DNA of 64,000 nt from Mycolicibacterium confluentis. Its GTDB lineage: Bacteria; Actinomycetota; Actinomycetes; Mycobacteriales; Mycobacteriaceae. The DNA lies in the NCBI RefSeq assembly GCF_010729895.1, contig NZ_AP022612.1, positions 186,001-250,000 of the forward strand, written 5' to 3'. Positions 34,977 to 44,159 of the stretch are shown here, in pieces; position 1 is the first letter of the stretch; each line of letters opens with the position of its first letter. The notes under the pieces are model-generated. The model searched no databases, was not told the origin of the DNA, and saw only the letters and a program-made list of their open reading frames with translations. Position numbers and translations under genes: made by a program.

Positions 34977-36682
34977 TGATCGATCGTCTCTCACGGATCC
35001 AGCTGTTGATCTTCTCGATCGTCACGGTGCTCACGGTCACCGCCATTGCGGTGTTCTACCTGCATCTGCCGGCCAAGGTGGGCATCGGCTCCTACAAGAT
35101 CGACGCCAACTTCTCCGCAGGCGGCGGTATCTACGAGAACGCCAACGTCACCTACCGCGGCGTGACGATCGGGCGCGTCGAGTCGGTGGGGCTCACCGAC
35201 AACGGCGTGGTCGCTCAGATGCGGCTCAACAGCAACACCCCGGTCCCCGACAACGTCACTGCGACGGTGAAGAGCGTCTCGGCCGTCGGTGAGCAGTACA
35301 TCGACCTGGTGCCGCCGGAGGGTACGGAGGCCACGACCGAGAAACTGCGCAACGGCGCCAGCATCGGCCAGGACCGGACCGCGGTGGGCCAGGACATCTC
35401 GAGCCTGCTGCGGCAGGCCAACGCGCTGGTGGACAGCGTCAGCAACAGTCGACTGCAGGACGTCCTGCGGGAGGCGTTCAAGGCGTTCAACGGGTCCGGG
35501 CCGGAACTGGCCCGAATGATCCAGTCGACGCGACTGCTGATCGATGAGGCCAACGCCAGTGCCGGACAGACCACCCAGTTGATCGACCAGGCCGGCCCCT
35601 TCCTGCAGTCTCAGATCCGCGCGGGCGACGACATCAAGTCGCTGGCCGACGGCCTCGCGCGGGTCACGACACAGTTCAACAACGCTGATCCGCAGTTCCG
35701 CAGCGTGCTGGCCACCGCGCCGGGTGCGGCAGACGCGGCCAATACGGCGTTCAGCGGCATTCGCCCGGACTTCCCGATGCTTGCCGCCAACCTGGCCAAC
35801 CTCGGTCGGGTCGGCGTGATCTATCACAAGTCGATCGAGCAGGCGCTGGTCATCTTCCCGGCCCTGATCGCGGCCCTGATCACGGTCGCCGGCGGCGTGC
35901 CGACCGATGAGGGCGGCAAGCTGGACTTCAAGATCGACCTCGGCGACCCGCCGCCGTGCCAGGTCGGCTTCCTACCGGCCACGACGATCCGTTCCCCGGC
36001 CGACGAGACGGTCCGGGAACTGCCCAACGACCTGTACTGCAAGACCGCGCAGAATGACCCGACGGTGGTGCGCGGCGCGCGCAACTACCCGTGCATGGAG
36101 GTGCCGGGTAAGCGGGCACCGACCGTGCAGCTGTGCCGCGACCCGAAGGGATTCGTCCCGATCGGCAGCAACCCGTGGCGCGGCCCGCCGATCCCGTACG
36201 GGACGCCGGTGCAGGACGGACGCAACATCACGCCGCCCAACAAGTTCCCGAACATCCCGCCGGCCGCCGACTACGACCCGGGTCCGCCCGTGGTGCAGCT
36301 GCCGCCGGGTGTGCCGCCGGGCCCCGGTCCGGCCCCGCACGCGCCGTTCCCGCTGCCGGTGCCGCCGAACGACAACGGCGCCCCGCCGCCGTGGCCGTTC
36401 TTCGCGCCCGAGGACCAGGTTGTGCCGCCGTACGCGCGCCAGCCCGCAGACGCGCCGCCGCCGGTGGCGCCGCCTGCGGATCCCGCGCCACCGGCCGACG
36501 CACAGCTGCCTGCTGAGGCCCCAGCGCCGCAGGCCAGTGGGCCCTCTTACGCCACGTATGATCAGAACGGCAAGTTCGTCGACCCCAACGGCGGTGGCAC
36601 GGGTGTGCTGACCTCGGCCGCGGAGAATTACCGGCCCGCTGAGAGTTGGGTCGATCTGATGCTCGATCCGAGGCAGGTGTAA
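34976..36682 (+). CDS. mce4F: MCE-family protein Mce4F with proline-rich tail
   Basis: A 568-residue MCE protein. A transmembrane helix lies at about 10-29, followed by the MCE domain (ENANVTYRGVTIGRVESV) and a helical part. Two cysteine-bearing segments (PPCQVGF, DLYCKTA, NYPCMEV, VQLCRDP) could form two disulfides. After about residue 420 the sequence is dominated by Pro and Ala for some 100 residues. It is the last and longest of the six MCE genes. The stop TAA overlaps the next ATG. Confidence 0.92.
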   Translation: MIDRLSRIQLLIFSIVTVLTVTAIAVFYLHLPAKVGIGSYKIDANFSAGGGIYENANVTYRGVTIGRVESVGLTDNGVVAQMRLNSNTPVPDNVTATVKSVSAVGEQYIDLVPPEGTEATTEKLRNGASIGQDRTAVGQDISSLLRQANALVDSVSNSRLQDVLREAFKAFNGSGPELARMIQSTRLLIDEANASAGQTTQLIDQAGPFLQSQIRAGDDIKSLADGLARVTTQFNNADPQFRSVLATAPGAADAANTAFSGIRPDFPMLAANLANLGRVGVIYHKSIEQALVIFPALIAALITVAGGVPTDEGGKLDFKIDLGDPPPCQVGFLPATTIRSPADETVRELPNDLYCKTAQNDPTVVRGARNYPCMEVPGKRAPTVQLCRDPKGFVPIGSNPWRGPPIPYGTPVQDGRNITPPNKFPNIPPAADYDPGPPVVQLPPGVPPGPGPAPHAPFPLPVPPNDNGAPPPWPFFAPEDQVVPPYARQPADAPPPVAPPADPAPPADAQLPAEAPAPQASGPSYATYDQNGKFVDPNGGGTGVLTSAAENYRPAESWVDLMLDPRQV

Positions 36683-37389
36683 TGACCGAATCTCCGACTT
36701 CGACGTCCGAGAAGACGCCGAAGCCGGCGAGACGCCGTGCCTCGCGCGCGGCGGGACCGGCGTCCCCGGACAGCGCGCCGGCGGTGGTCACCGCACGTGT
36801 GGACTCCGCGCAGTCGTCACCGGCGCAGGCCTCATCGTGGACTCGCGCCGCCGCGCCGCCGCCGCGCAGACAGCCCAACCGCCGAACGACCACACTGATC
36901 GCCGCAGTGGCGGCCCTCGTGCTGCTCGCCGCCTTCGGCGGGGTGGCCGCGGTGCTGTTCCACCAGAAGCAGGGGGCGGACGCGCTCGCCGAACGGGACC
37001 AGCGTTACGTCGACACCGCGTCGCAGACCGTGGTCAACATGTTCACCTACACGCCCGACACCATCGAGCAGAGCGTCAACCGCTTCGTCGACGGCACCAG
37101 CGGCCCGTTGCGGGACATGATCAGCCAGAACAACAACGTCGAGAACCTCAAGGCGCTCTTCCGCGACACCAACGCCACCTCCGAGGCGGTCGTCAACGGT
37201 GCGGCCCTCGAGGACATCGACGAGGACCGGAACAACGCCTCGGTGATGGTCGCGGTGCGGGTCACCGTGACCGACATCGACGGGGTGAACAAGCCGTCGC
37301 AGGCCTACCGTCTGCGCGTGATCGTGCATGAGGACGACAACGGCCGGATGACGGGTTACGACCTCAAGTACCCCGACGGGGGCAACTGA
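36682..37389 (+). CDS. Mce-associated membrane protein Mam4A
   Basis: A 235-residue bitopic membrane protein. A basic, Ser/Ala/Pro-rich cytoplasmic segment of about 70 residues precedes one transmembrane helix (about 72-95), followed by an extracytoplasmic NTF2-like domain (DTASQTVVNMFTYTPDTIEQSVNRF). The ATG at 36682 overlaps the mce4F stop, so earlier in-frame starts inside mce4F are rejected. Counterpart of Rv3493c. Mam proteins stabilise or assist Mce transporters. Confidence 0.85.
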   Translation: MTESPTSTSEKTPKPARRRASRAAGPASPDSAPAVVTARVDSAQSSPAQASSWTRAAAPPPRRQPNRRTTTLIAAVAALVLLAAFGGVAAVLFHQKQGADALAERDQRYVDTASQTVVNMFTYTPDTIEQSVNRFVDGTSGPLRDMISQNNNVENLKALFRDTNATSEAVVNGAALEDIDEDRNNASVMVAVRVTVTDIDGVNKPSQAYRLRVIVHEDDNGRMTGYDLKYPDGGN

Positions 37390-37883
37390 TGAACAGATGG
37401 GCACGTCTGTCGGTGACCGCGCTGTCGGTGCTGGTCGTCGCGGCGATCGTGGGCCTCGGGGGCGTGGTCGGCTGGCTGTACTGGAACCGGGTCGAGACGA
37501 CGGGCGCACAGGCCACCCAGTCGGAGCTGGAACGCGTTGCCGCCGAGCAGATCCCGCAGGTCTTCGGATACGACTACCAGACCGTCGAGCGCAGCCTCAC
37601 CGACGCCTACAACCTGCTCACGCCGGAGTACCGCCGGGAGTTCGTCGACCGCGCGACCAAGGACATCATCCCGCAGGCCCGGGAGCGTCAGGTGATCAGC
37701 CAGGCCCGCGTCGTGGGCGTCGGTGTGCTTGAGGCGCAGCGCAATTCGGGCTCAGTGATGGTCTACCTGAACCGCACCGTGACCGATAAGTCCAAACAGC
37801 CCGCCTACGACGGCAGCCGCCTTCGCGTCGACTATCAGAAGGTCGACGGCAAGTGGCTGATTCAGTACATCCAGCCCATCTGA
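37389..37883 (+). CDS. Mce-associated membrane protein Mam4B
   Basis: A 164-residue protein with a transmembrane helix at about 10-33 and an NTF2-like extracytoplasmic domain (QVFGYDYQTVERSLTDAYNLLTPEYRREFVDRA). One-base overlap with the previous gene. Counterpart of Rv3492c and the end of the mce4 operon. A tandem repeat starts 7 bp after its stop, where convergent transcription from otsA also has to end. Confidence 0.85.
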   Translation: MNRWARLSVTALSVLVVAAIVGLGGVVGWLYWNRVETTGAQATQSELERVAAEQIPQVFGYDYQTVERSLTDAYNLLTPEYRREFVDRATKDIIPQARERQVISQARVVGVGVLEAQRNSGSVMVYLNRTVTDKSKQPAYDGSRLRVDYQKVDGKWLIQYIQPI

Positions 37884-37890
37884 GCGCGTC

Positions 37891-38175
37891 CCAGAACGCC
37901 CTCGCGCTGGGGTTTGTGTTCTGGGCGAGGGCGTCCTTGGCCGCTGTTGTGGTTCAGTTCTTCGTGGCGGCCAGGGCGTCCAAGAACGCCCTCGCGCTGG
38001 GGTTTGTGTTCTGGGCGAGGGCGTCCTTGGCCGCTGTTGTGGATCAGTTCTTCGTGGCGGCCAGGGCGTCCAAGAACGCCCTCGCGCTGGGGTTTGTGTT
38101 CTGGGCGAGGGCGTCCTTGGCCGCTGTTGTGGTTCAGTTCTTCGTGGCGGCCAGAGCGTCCAAGAACGCCCTCGC
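37891..38175. repeat. 90-bp tandem repeat derived from the otsA 3' end, with hairpins
   Basis: Three units of exactly 90 bp (37891-37980, 37981-38070, 38071-38160), nearly identical, plus the first 15 bp of a fourth. On the minus strand each unit holds the last codons of otsA ([10 protein letters not shown]), its TGA, and a hairpin with 10-bp arms ACGCCCTCGC/GCGAGGGCGT (for example 37896-37905 with 37925-37934). The rightmost unit is the functional otsA end. The array lies between convergent mam4B and otsA and gives three successive bidirectional hairpins. Differences between units are few (ggttcag/ggatcag, ccagggc/ccagagc), so the expansion is recent. Confidence 0.95.
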
Positions 38176-39594
38176 CCAGCGGTCCACGTCGTGCACCAGC
38201 ACCTGCCGCCGCAGCGCACGCATCCGCCGCCGGCCCTCTTCGGGTTCCTGGGTCAGGGCGTCCACGATGGTGTCCTTGACGCCGTCCAGATCGTGCGGGT
38301 TGACCAGGTAGGCCTGGCGGAGTTCGGCGGCGGCGCCGGTGAACTCCGAGAGCACCAACGCGCCACCGAGGTCGCTGCGGCAGGCCACATACTCCTTGGC
38401 CACCAGATTCATACCGTCGCGCAACGGCGTCACCAGCATGATGTCGGCCGCGACGAAGAATGCGATGAGCTCGTCTCGGGGGACTGGACGGTGCAGGTAC
38501 TGCACGACGGGGTGGCCGACCTCGCCGAACTCACCGTTGAGGTGGCCGACCTGGCGCTCGATGTCGTCGCGCAGCACGCGGTAGGCCTCGACGCGTTCCC
38601 GACTCGGGGTGGCCAACTGGACCAGCACCGTGTCCTCGCGGTTCACGCGGCCCTCGGCGAGCAGTTCGGTGAACGCCTTGAGGCGGACATCGATGCCTTT
38701 GGTGTAGTCCAACCGGTCGACGCCGAGCAGGATCTTGCGGGGGTTGCCCAGTTCGGCCCGGATCGCCCGCGCACGCCGACGGATGTCGCGGTTGCGCGCC
38801 TTCTGGTCGAGTTCGTCGGAGTCAATCGAGATGGGGAAGGCCCCGACCTTGATGGTGCGGAAGCCCACCTGCACCTCACCGAACCGCGAGCGCACACCCA
38901 CCGAGGCGCGCGAGGTGTTGGCGCCGATCAGTCGGCGTGCCAGGAACAGGAAGTTCTCCGCACCGCCAGGCAGATGGAAGCCGACCAGGTCGGCGCCGAG
39001 CAGGCCCTCGGTGATCTCGGTGCGCCACGGCATCTGCATGAACAATTCGACCGGCGGGAACGGGATGTGCAGGAAGAAGCCGATGACAAGATCGGGCCGC
39101 AGCATCCGCAGCATCTTGGGCACCAGCTGCAGCTGGTAGTCCTGGACCCAGATCGTGGCGCCCTGGGCGGCCTCCTTGGCGGTGGCCTCGGCGAACCGGC
39201 GGTTGACATCGACATACCGGTCCCACCACTCGCGGTGGTACACCGGCTTGACGATGACGTCGTGGTACAGCGGCCACAGCGTCGCGTTCGAGAAACCCTC
39301 GTAGTACTCGGCGACGTCCTGCGCACTCAGCCGGACCGGCTGCATCCGCAGGTCATCCTCGACGATGGGGTCGTCGATGACGTCGACGTCGTCCTCGGCC
39401 ACGCCGGCCCAGCCGATCCAGGCGCCGCGACGCTTGCGCAGCAGGGGCTCAAGGGCCGTGACGAGGCCACCCGGACTGCGCTTCCATGTAACGCTGCCGT
39501 CCGGGTGGCGCTCCATGTCGATCGGCAGCCGGTTGGCCACCACCACGAAGTCAGACTCTCCGGATCGGGCGCGGTCACCGTCCCCGGCTGTCAC
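38134..39594 (-). CDS. otsA: Trehalose-6-phosphate synthase OtsA
   Basis: A 486-residue GT20 glycosyltransferase. [16 protein letters not shown] near the N-terminus binds the sugar nucleotide, [10 protein letters not shown] and [18 protein letters not shown] mark the acceptor and donor sites, and [18 protein letters not shown] is the C-terminal nucleotide-sugar motif. It makes trehalose 6-phosphate from glucose 6-phosphate and UDP- or ADP-glucose. GTG start, immediately after the stop of the 54-codon gene. Its last codons form part of the 90-bp repeat. Matches Rv3490. Confidence 0.93.
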   Translation of the reverse strand: MTAGDGDRARSGESDFVVVANRLPIDMERHPDGSVTWKRSPGGLVTALEPLLRKRRGAWIGWAGVAEDDVDVIDDPIVEDDLRMQPVRLSAQDVAEYYEGFSNATLWPLYHDVIVKPVYHREWWDRYVDVNRRFAEATAKEAAQGATIWVQDYQLQLVPKMLRMLRPDLVIGFFLHIPFPPVELFMQMPWRTEITEGLLGADLVGFHLPGGAENFLFLARRLIGANTSRASVGVRSRFGEVQVGFRTIKVGAFPISIDSDELDQKARNRDIRRRARAIRAELGNPRKILLGVDRLDYTKGIDVRLKAFTELLAEGRVNREDTVLVQLATPSRERVEAYRVLRDDIERQVGHLNGEFGEVGHPVVQYLHRPVPRDELIAFFVAADIMLVTPLRDGMNLVAKEYVACRSDLGGALVLSEFTGAAAELRQAYLVNPHDLDGVKDTIVDALTQEPEEGRRRMRALRRQVLVHDVDRWARAFLDALAATKN

Positions 39595-39759
39595 CTACGC
39601 CTCGAGCTTTGACGGTCCAATGCCGAGCATCGCGAGGAAGACCCGACATTCATCGGCATCGGTGGCGTACGCGGCGACGACGCGTCGAGCCTGGCTGGCG
39701 GTGCTGTCAGCCAACGGCTCGACGTCGCCGAGGTCTGCAGGATCACTTTTTGCGGGCAT
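39595..39759 (-). CDS. 54-residue protein preceding otsA (Rv3489-like)
   Basis: A short open frame from ATG 39759 to TAG 39595, ending one base before the otsA GTG. The product begins MPAKSDPADLGDVEPL, then has a helical part with AAYATDADECRVFLAMLGIG and a single cysteine. Strong GC preference at third positions and the exact junction with otsA support it as a real gene. M. tuberculosis has a 54-residue protein, Rv3489, at the same place. Function unknown; a role in OtsA control is a guess. Confidence 0.8.
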   Translation of the reverse strand: MPAKSDPADLGDVEPLADSTASQARRVVAAYATDADECRVFLAMLGIGPSKLEA

Positions 39760-39816
39760 CACTCAACCATAGGTGACACGCCAAAGTTTCCCACCAGGGA
39801 GAGGGCCGCACACCGG

Positions 39817-40215
39817 TCAGCGCGCGGCGTTCTCACCGCCGAGTTCGGCCTGGGCACCCGGGTGCAGGGTCTCGTTGCCGACCTGGCCCGGCGTGGGCGC
39901 GCCACCGGGCGAGCGCTCGAGGCACACGCCGGGGACGGAGCCCGGGCACGGCACGCCCTCGAGCTTGGGAGCGTTGGTCTCAGCCCCGACGTTGGGCGAA
40001 CCGGTCGGGTAGAGGCCGCCGTGGACGTTGGGCGACACCGAGGAGATGCAGCGAAGGGTGAAGAGATCCTCGACCTCACCGGCGGGGCACGCCGCAACGG
40101 GCGTCGCTGCGGGCGAGCCGGGCACCAGGATGGCAGCGGCGGGTACGGCCGAGAGGGCAAGGGCGAAACTGCCCGCGACGACAACCCGTCGGGTACGACT
40201 GTTCAGGTTGAGCAT
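39817..40215 (-). CDS. Small secreted protein, Ibp1-like
   Basis: A 132-residue exported protein. RTRRVVVAGSFALALSAVPAAA is a signal peptide with cleavage near residue 28. The mature part has two cysteine pairs (ACPAGEVEDLFTLRC and VPCPGSVPGVC) and is rich in Gly, Pro and Asn. The pattern recalls mycobacterial proteins annotated as intersectin-EH-binding protein Ibp1, a name not supported by function here. The ATG at 40215 is preferred since an upstream start would put extra residues before the signal. No operon partner. Confidence 0.65.
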   Translation of the reverse strand: MLNLNSRTRRVVVAGSFALALSAVPAAAILVPGSPAATPVAACPAGEVEDLFTLRCISSVSPNVHGGLYPTGSPNVGAETNAPKLEGVPCPGSVPGVCLERSPGGAPTPGQVGNETLHPGAQAELGGENAAR

Positions 40216-40405
40216 TCTCACGCTTTCTGTGGGGTTCCAACTGAAACTGGCAGGACTCACGCAGGAAAGAATGGTAGTGGTCGCAGCGCCTGCTCGCGCG
40301 CCGCTTGGGCCGACTGGTGGGCCGCGGGGGACCCCAGAACGCCGCGGGCGGGCCTCGAATGGCCCAGGGGTTTACGTACCGGCGTGAAGTTGTAATGTGC
40401 ATGGA

Positions 40406-41341
40406 ATGGCCACGCCTGAGCAGACCGACGGTGAATCCACTGCGCCCAGCGCACCCGAGTTCGTCACTTACGAGACGGTCGACGAGGGCCGGATCGCGCG
40501 GGTCTGGTTGAACCGTCCCGCGGAGCACAACGCGCAGAACCGGACGCTGCTGGTGCAGCTCGACGAGGCCTTCCGCCGTGCCGAGGCGGACGACGACGTG
40601 CGGGTGATCATCCTGGGTGCCCGCGGCAAGAATTTCTCCGCGGGACACGACCTCGGGTCGGATGCCGCGCTGCGCGAACGTACGCCCGGTCCCGGCATGC
40701 ACCCCAGCTTCGCGATCGACGGCGCCACCCGGCCGGGCATGGTCGAGAAGCTCTACCTGCAGGAATGGCACTACTACTTCGAGAACACCTTCCGGTGGCG
40801 GGATCTGCGCAAGATCACGATCGCCTCGGTGCAGGGCAACGCGATCTCGGCCGGGCTCATGCTGATCTGGGCCTGCGACCTGATCGTCGCGGCCGACAAC
40901 GCGAAGTTCAGCGACGTCGTGGCGTCGCGGCTGGGTATGCCCGGTGTCGAGTACTTCGCCCACCCGTGGGAGTTCGGTCCGCGCAAGGCCAAGGAACTGC
41001 TGCTGACCGGTGATTCGATCGACGCCGACGAGGCCTACCGCCTCGGCATGGTCTCCAAGGTCTTCCCCGTCGCCGAGTTGGAGGACAAGACCCTCGAATT
41101 CGCCAAGCGCATCGCCGCCCGTCCCACCATGGCCACGCTGCTGATCAAGGACTCGGTCAACGCGGCCTCCGACGCGATGGGCTTCACCGAGGCTCTGCGT
41201 CATGCGTTCCACATTCATGAACTGGGGCACGCACATTGGGCGGCGCACAACGAGAACCGTTTCCCCGTCGCCCAGGTGCCCGATGTGGAGGACTGGCGCA
41301 CCGCGCCGCGGACTCAGCCGGCGCGGCGCGATACGCCATAA
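40406..41341 (+). CDS. Enoyl-CoA hydratase/isomerase family protein
   Basis: A 311-residue crotonase-fold protein. The oxyanion-hole loops are NFSAGHDLGS and GNAISAGLM; the position of the first catalytic glutamate carries Met/Leu rather than Glu (AGLMLIWACD), and around the second, VASRLGMPGVEYF, Glu is offset. It may therefore be an isomerase or have another crotonase activity. The insert between loops is longer than in short hydratases. ATG at 40406 is chosen; GTG at 40397 would add three residues. The KstR box at 41377 lies after this gene, so sterol control of it is not indicated. Confidence 0.75.
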   Translation: MATPEQTDGESTAPSAPEFVTYETVDEGRIARVWLNRPAEHNAQNRTLLVQLDEAFRRAEADDDVRVIILGARGKNFSAGHDLGSDAALRERTPGPGMHPSFAIDGATRPGMVEKLYLQEWHYYFENTFRWRDLRKITIASVQGNAISAGLMLIWACDLIVAADNAKFSDVVASRLGMPGVEYFAHPWEFGPRKAKELLLTGDSIDADEAYRLGMVSKVFPVAELEDKTLEFAKRIAARPTMATLLIKDSVNAASDAMGFTEALRHAFHIHELGHAHWAAHNENRFPVAQVPDVEDWRTAPRTQPARRDTP

Positions 41342-41376
41342 CCGTCCGGCCGCCGACGCGGTCGTGATTGCATTAT

Positions 41377-41390
41377 TGGAACGTGTTCCA
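41377..41390. promoter_or_regulatory. KstR operator box upstream of the SDR at 41410
   Basis: TGGAACGTGTTCCA is a perfect consensus match and a near-perfect dyad. CAGTTT after it replaces the TAGTTT seen at other sites. GAGGAG precedes the GTG start at 41410, so this message has a short leader. Confidence 0.85.
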
Positions 41391-41409
41391 GTTTTCTTGA
41401 GGAGTCGGT

Positions 41410-42237
41410 GTGCAGTTGTCGTTTGAGGATCGGACCTACCTGGTCACCGGTGGTGGAAGCGGAATCGGCAGGGGTGTCGCGGAAGCGTTGTCCGCCGCAG
41501 GCGCCAACGTGATGATCATCGGTCGCAACGCCGACCGCTTGGCGGCCGCCGCCGACGAGATCACCGCGCAGGGCCCGGGAACGGTTCGCTACGAACCCGC
41601 CGACGTCACCAACGAGGACGAGGTGTCCCGCGCTGTCGAGGCCGCCACGGCTTGGACGGGCAGACTGCACGGCGTCGTACACAGCGCGGGCGGCAGCCAC
41701 ACCATCGGCCCGATCACACAGACCGACTCCGAACTGTGGCGCAGCACTGTGGATCTCAACGTCAACGGCACCATGTACGTGCTCAAGCACTCGGCGCGGG
41801 AGATGGTGCGGGGCGGCGGCGGATCCTTCGTCGGCATCTCCTCGATCGCGGCCAGCAACACCCATCGTTGGTTCGGGGCCTACGGACCAGCCAAGTCGGC
41901 CCTGGACGCTCTGCTCAAGCTCGCGGCCGACGAACTCGGGCCGTCATGGGTCCGCGTCAACGGCATTCGGCCCGGTTTGACCCGCACCGACATGGTCGGC
42001 CCGATCATGGAACTCCCGGCCACCCTGGAGGACTACCGGCAGTGCACTCCGCTGCCACGGGTGGGCGAGGTGTCCGACATCGCAAACGTCGCACTGTTCC
42101 TGCTCTCGGACGCCGCTGAATACGTCACCGGACAGGTGATCAATGTCGACGGCGGGCATGGGCTGCGCCGAGGTCCGGACATCTCGGGTCTGCTCGAACC
42201 CGCGTTCGGCGCCGACGGGTTACGCGGAGTCGTCTGA
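41410..42237 (+). CDS. KstR-associated short-chain dehydrogenase
   Basis: A 275-residue classical SDR: TGGGSGIGRGVAEAL loop, NxxG-type HSAGGSHT segment, catalytic serine in GISSIAASN and YGPAKSALD. The tail VTGQVINVDGGHGLRRGP is typical of bacterial SDRs. It sits well outside the main sterol cluster yet has its own KstR box, so a sterol or acyl-CoA substrate is likely but unknown. GTG start, GAGGAG ribosome site. Its 3' end overlaps the convergent dehydrogenase gene by 18 bp. Confidence 0.85.
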   Translation: MQLSFEDRTYLVTGGGSGIGRGVAEALSAAGANVMIIGRNADRLAAAADEITAQGPGTVRYEPADVTNEDEVSRAVEAATAWTGRLHGVVHSAGGSHTIGPITQTDSELWRSTVDLNVNGTMYVLKHSAREMVRGGGGSFVGISSIAASNTHRWFGAYGPAKSALDALLKLAADELGPSWVRVNGIRPGLTRTDMVGPIMELPATLEDYRQCTPLPRVGEVSDIANVALFLLSDAAEYVTGQVINVDGGHGLRRGPDISGLLEPAFGADGLRGVV

Positions 42238-43125
42238 CCCGGTGCCGGCGTCGCTGGCCGACAGGGTCGCGATGGCGGACCAGTCCAAATGTTCACCGCC
42301 ATTGGCGATCAGGGTCAGGAACCGGTCCCGTAGCAGCCCGGCGATCGGCAGCGGCACCGCCAACTGCTCACCGGCCTCGAGCACCAGGCGGATGTCCTTC
42401 AGCCCCAGCGGCGCCGCGAATCCCGCCGGTTCGAACTGTTCGTCGGCGATCAGCCCGCCGTAGGTCTTGTACACCGGGGCGCCGAACAGGGTAGAGGTCA
42501 GGATGTCCACGTACTGGTGGGTCTCGACGCCGGCCTTGCCGACCAGAGCGATTGCCTCCCCGAGGGATTCGATCACCGAGGCGATCAAGAAGTTGCCGCT
42601 GAGCTTGATCAGGTTGGCCGCGGGAGGATCTTCGGCGACGACGAACGTGCGCTGTCCGATCGCGTCGAACAGTCCCTCGACGTCCGCGACGGCCGAGGGT
42701 GCGCCCGCCGCGACCACGAACAGTGTGGCGGCCGCGGCGGCCTCGGGTCGGCCGAAGACCGGGGCCGCGACGAAGCGCTGACCCGCGTCGGCGTGCGCCT
42801 GCGCCAGTTGCGCGCTCAGTCTGACGCTGATGGTGCTGCACGAGATGTGCACACCGGGCGAGGGCAGGCTGTCAAGGATGCCGTTGGCGAGATCGACGTC
42901 GCCGAACGTGACACCGCGCACCGCATCGTCGTCGGCGAGCATCGTGAACACGACATCGCCCCGACAGGCGTCGGCCACGGTGTCGGCGCGGTGCGCGCCC
43001 TGCTGTTCCAGGGCGTCCACCTTGTCGGGTGATCGGTTGTACGCAGTCACCTCGTGACCCGCGCGGAGCAGATTGGCGGCGATTCCTGCGCCCATGCGGC
43101 CCAGTCCGATGAATCCGATTCTCAT
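42220..43125 (-). CDS. Beta-hydroxyacid dehydrogenase family protein (HIBADH-like)
   Basis: A 301-residue NAD(P)-dependent dehydrogenase. MRIGFIGLGRMGAGIAANLLRAGHEVTAYNR is the N-terminal Rossmann motif. PVFGRPEAA stands where the family has G-x-x-G-x-x-x-A, and the catalytic lysine is in KLSGNFLIASV. Substrates in the family include 3-hydroxyisobutyrate and tartronate semialdehyde; also related are imine reductases. ATG at 43125 is preferred because of the Rossmann motif. It ends 18 bp inside the convergent SDR gene. Confidence 0.8.
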   Translation of the reverse strand: MRIGFIGLGRMGAGIAANLLRAGHEVTAYNRSPDKVDALEQQGAHRADTVADACRGDVVFTMLADDDAVRGVTFGDVDLANGILDSLPSPGVHISCSTISVRLSAQLAQAHADAGQRFVAAPVFGRPEAAAAATLFVVAAGAPSAVADVEGLFDAIGQRTFVVAEDPPAANLIKLSGNFLIASVIESLGEAIALVGKAGVETHQYVDILTSTLFGAPVYKTYGGLIADEQFEPAGFAAPLGLKDIRLVLEAGEQLAVPLPIAGLLRDRFLTLIANGGEHLDWSAIATLSASDAGTGSDDSA

Positions 43126-43204
43126 CACTACACCCTCGCCCAGATCGGATGCCGCCGTCGCCGGAACGCGGTGTTGGGCACAAAAGTGCGAGAGAGTGGA
43201 CACC

Positions 43205-44110
43205 ATGGGGGAAATATGGGGTTCGTGGACCCGTCCACACAGGACAGGTTGGGTCGTGGGGTTGCTGGGCGGCCTGGTCGCAGTGCTGGCGGTGGGGTGC
43301 ACTGACCGCGAACCGGATTCGCTGTTCGACGCCGCGGGCTACCACGTGCGCGGTGACACGGTCTTCCACCTCAAGGCGTTCCCCGGCAGCGCCGTCACCG
43401 TTGAGGGTGCGGACGCCGCCACGTTCGAGGCTCTGGACCGCACCTACGGCCGAGACAGCACACGGGTCTACTACGACGGCAACGCGCTGCCCGAGGCTGA
43501 TCCGGGCAGCTTCGTGCTGCTGGACCGATCCGGCTTCGCCCGCGACGACAAGAACGTCCACCAGGCTGACCGGCTGCTCAGTGACGACCCCGACCACTTC
43601 GAATTTCTGGCTGGCGATATGGCCAAGGACCGCGCGGCGGTCTACTGGTCCGACGGCAGCATCCTGTCGAGAGACCCGAAGGGGTTCGCGATCGTCTCCG
43701 ATGGCGACCACTACCTGTTCACCAAGGGCAGCGCCGACGTCCACGTCAACGGTGTGAAGATCGCCGATGCCAACCCTTCCAGCTTCCGGCTGCTCTCCGG
43801 GGCGTACTCGCGCGACGACCGGTCGATCTTCTACTTCACCGACCGAGTCGCCGAGGCGGCTCCCGCGAATTTTGAGGTGATCGACGGTCCCTATGCGACC
43901 GACGACCGACGGGTGTACTGGATGGGAAGGGTCATCGACGGAGCCGACCCGCTGTCGTTCCGTGTGCTCAACGTCGACTTCGAATGTGCGGGCGACACGC
44001 GGCGTGCCTATTACCGGCAGACACCGATCGACGACACCGATCCGGCGACCTTCCCGGACGGACTCGCCGTCTCCGGCTGCTCCGCGACGTCGATCTCGTT
44101 CGCGCCGTGA
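43205..44110 (+). CDS. DKNYY-repeat lipoprotein
   Basis: A 301-residue predicted lipoprotein: hydrophobic segment with VLAVGC at about residues 27-32. The rest consists of about six copies of a 33-35-residue unit of the DKNYY type (for example DSTRVYYDG, DDKNVHQADR, DRAAVYWSDG, DDRSIFYFTD, DDRRVYWMGR, each followed by ADPxSF). Such units form beta-rich repeats of unknown function on cell surfaces. ATG at 43205 fits the signal. Divergent from the dehydrogenase gene; the MFS gene follows after 49 bp on the same strand. Confidence 0.75.
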   Translation: MGEIWGSWTRPHRTGWVVGLLGGLVAVLAVGCTDREPDSLFDAAGYHVRGDTVFHLKAFPGSAVTVEGADAATFEALDRTYGRDSTRVYYDGNALPEADPGSFVLLDRSGFARDDKNVHQADRLLSDDPDHFEFLAGDMAKDRAAVYWSDGSILSRDPKGFAIVSDGDHYLFTKGSADVHVNGVKIADANPSSFRLLSGAYSRDDRSIFYFTDRVAEAAPANFEVIDGPYATDDRRVYWMGRVIDGADPLSFRVLNVDFECAGDTRRAYYRQTPIDDTDPATFPDGLAVSGCSATSISFAP

Positions 44111-44159
44111 GTACTTCGAAAACGTGACAACCGACGGGGTGGTCTGTAAAGCTACCCCG

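Noticed and set aside
37891..38175. The 90-bp repeats as a CRISPR array
   Set aside because: Units are contiguous without variable spacers, copy the otsA end, and there are no cas genes.
37752..38219. A 155-codon minus-strand frame made of repeated [20 protein letters not shown] units
   Set aside because: It is a by-product of the 90-bp tandem repeat, whose length is a multiple of three, and overlaps the real mam4B and otsA genes.
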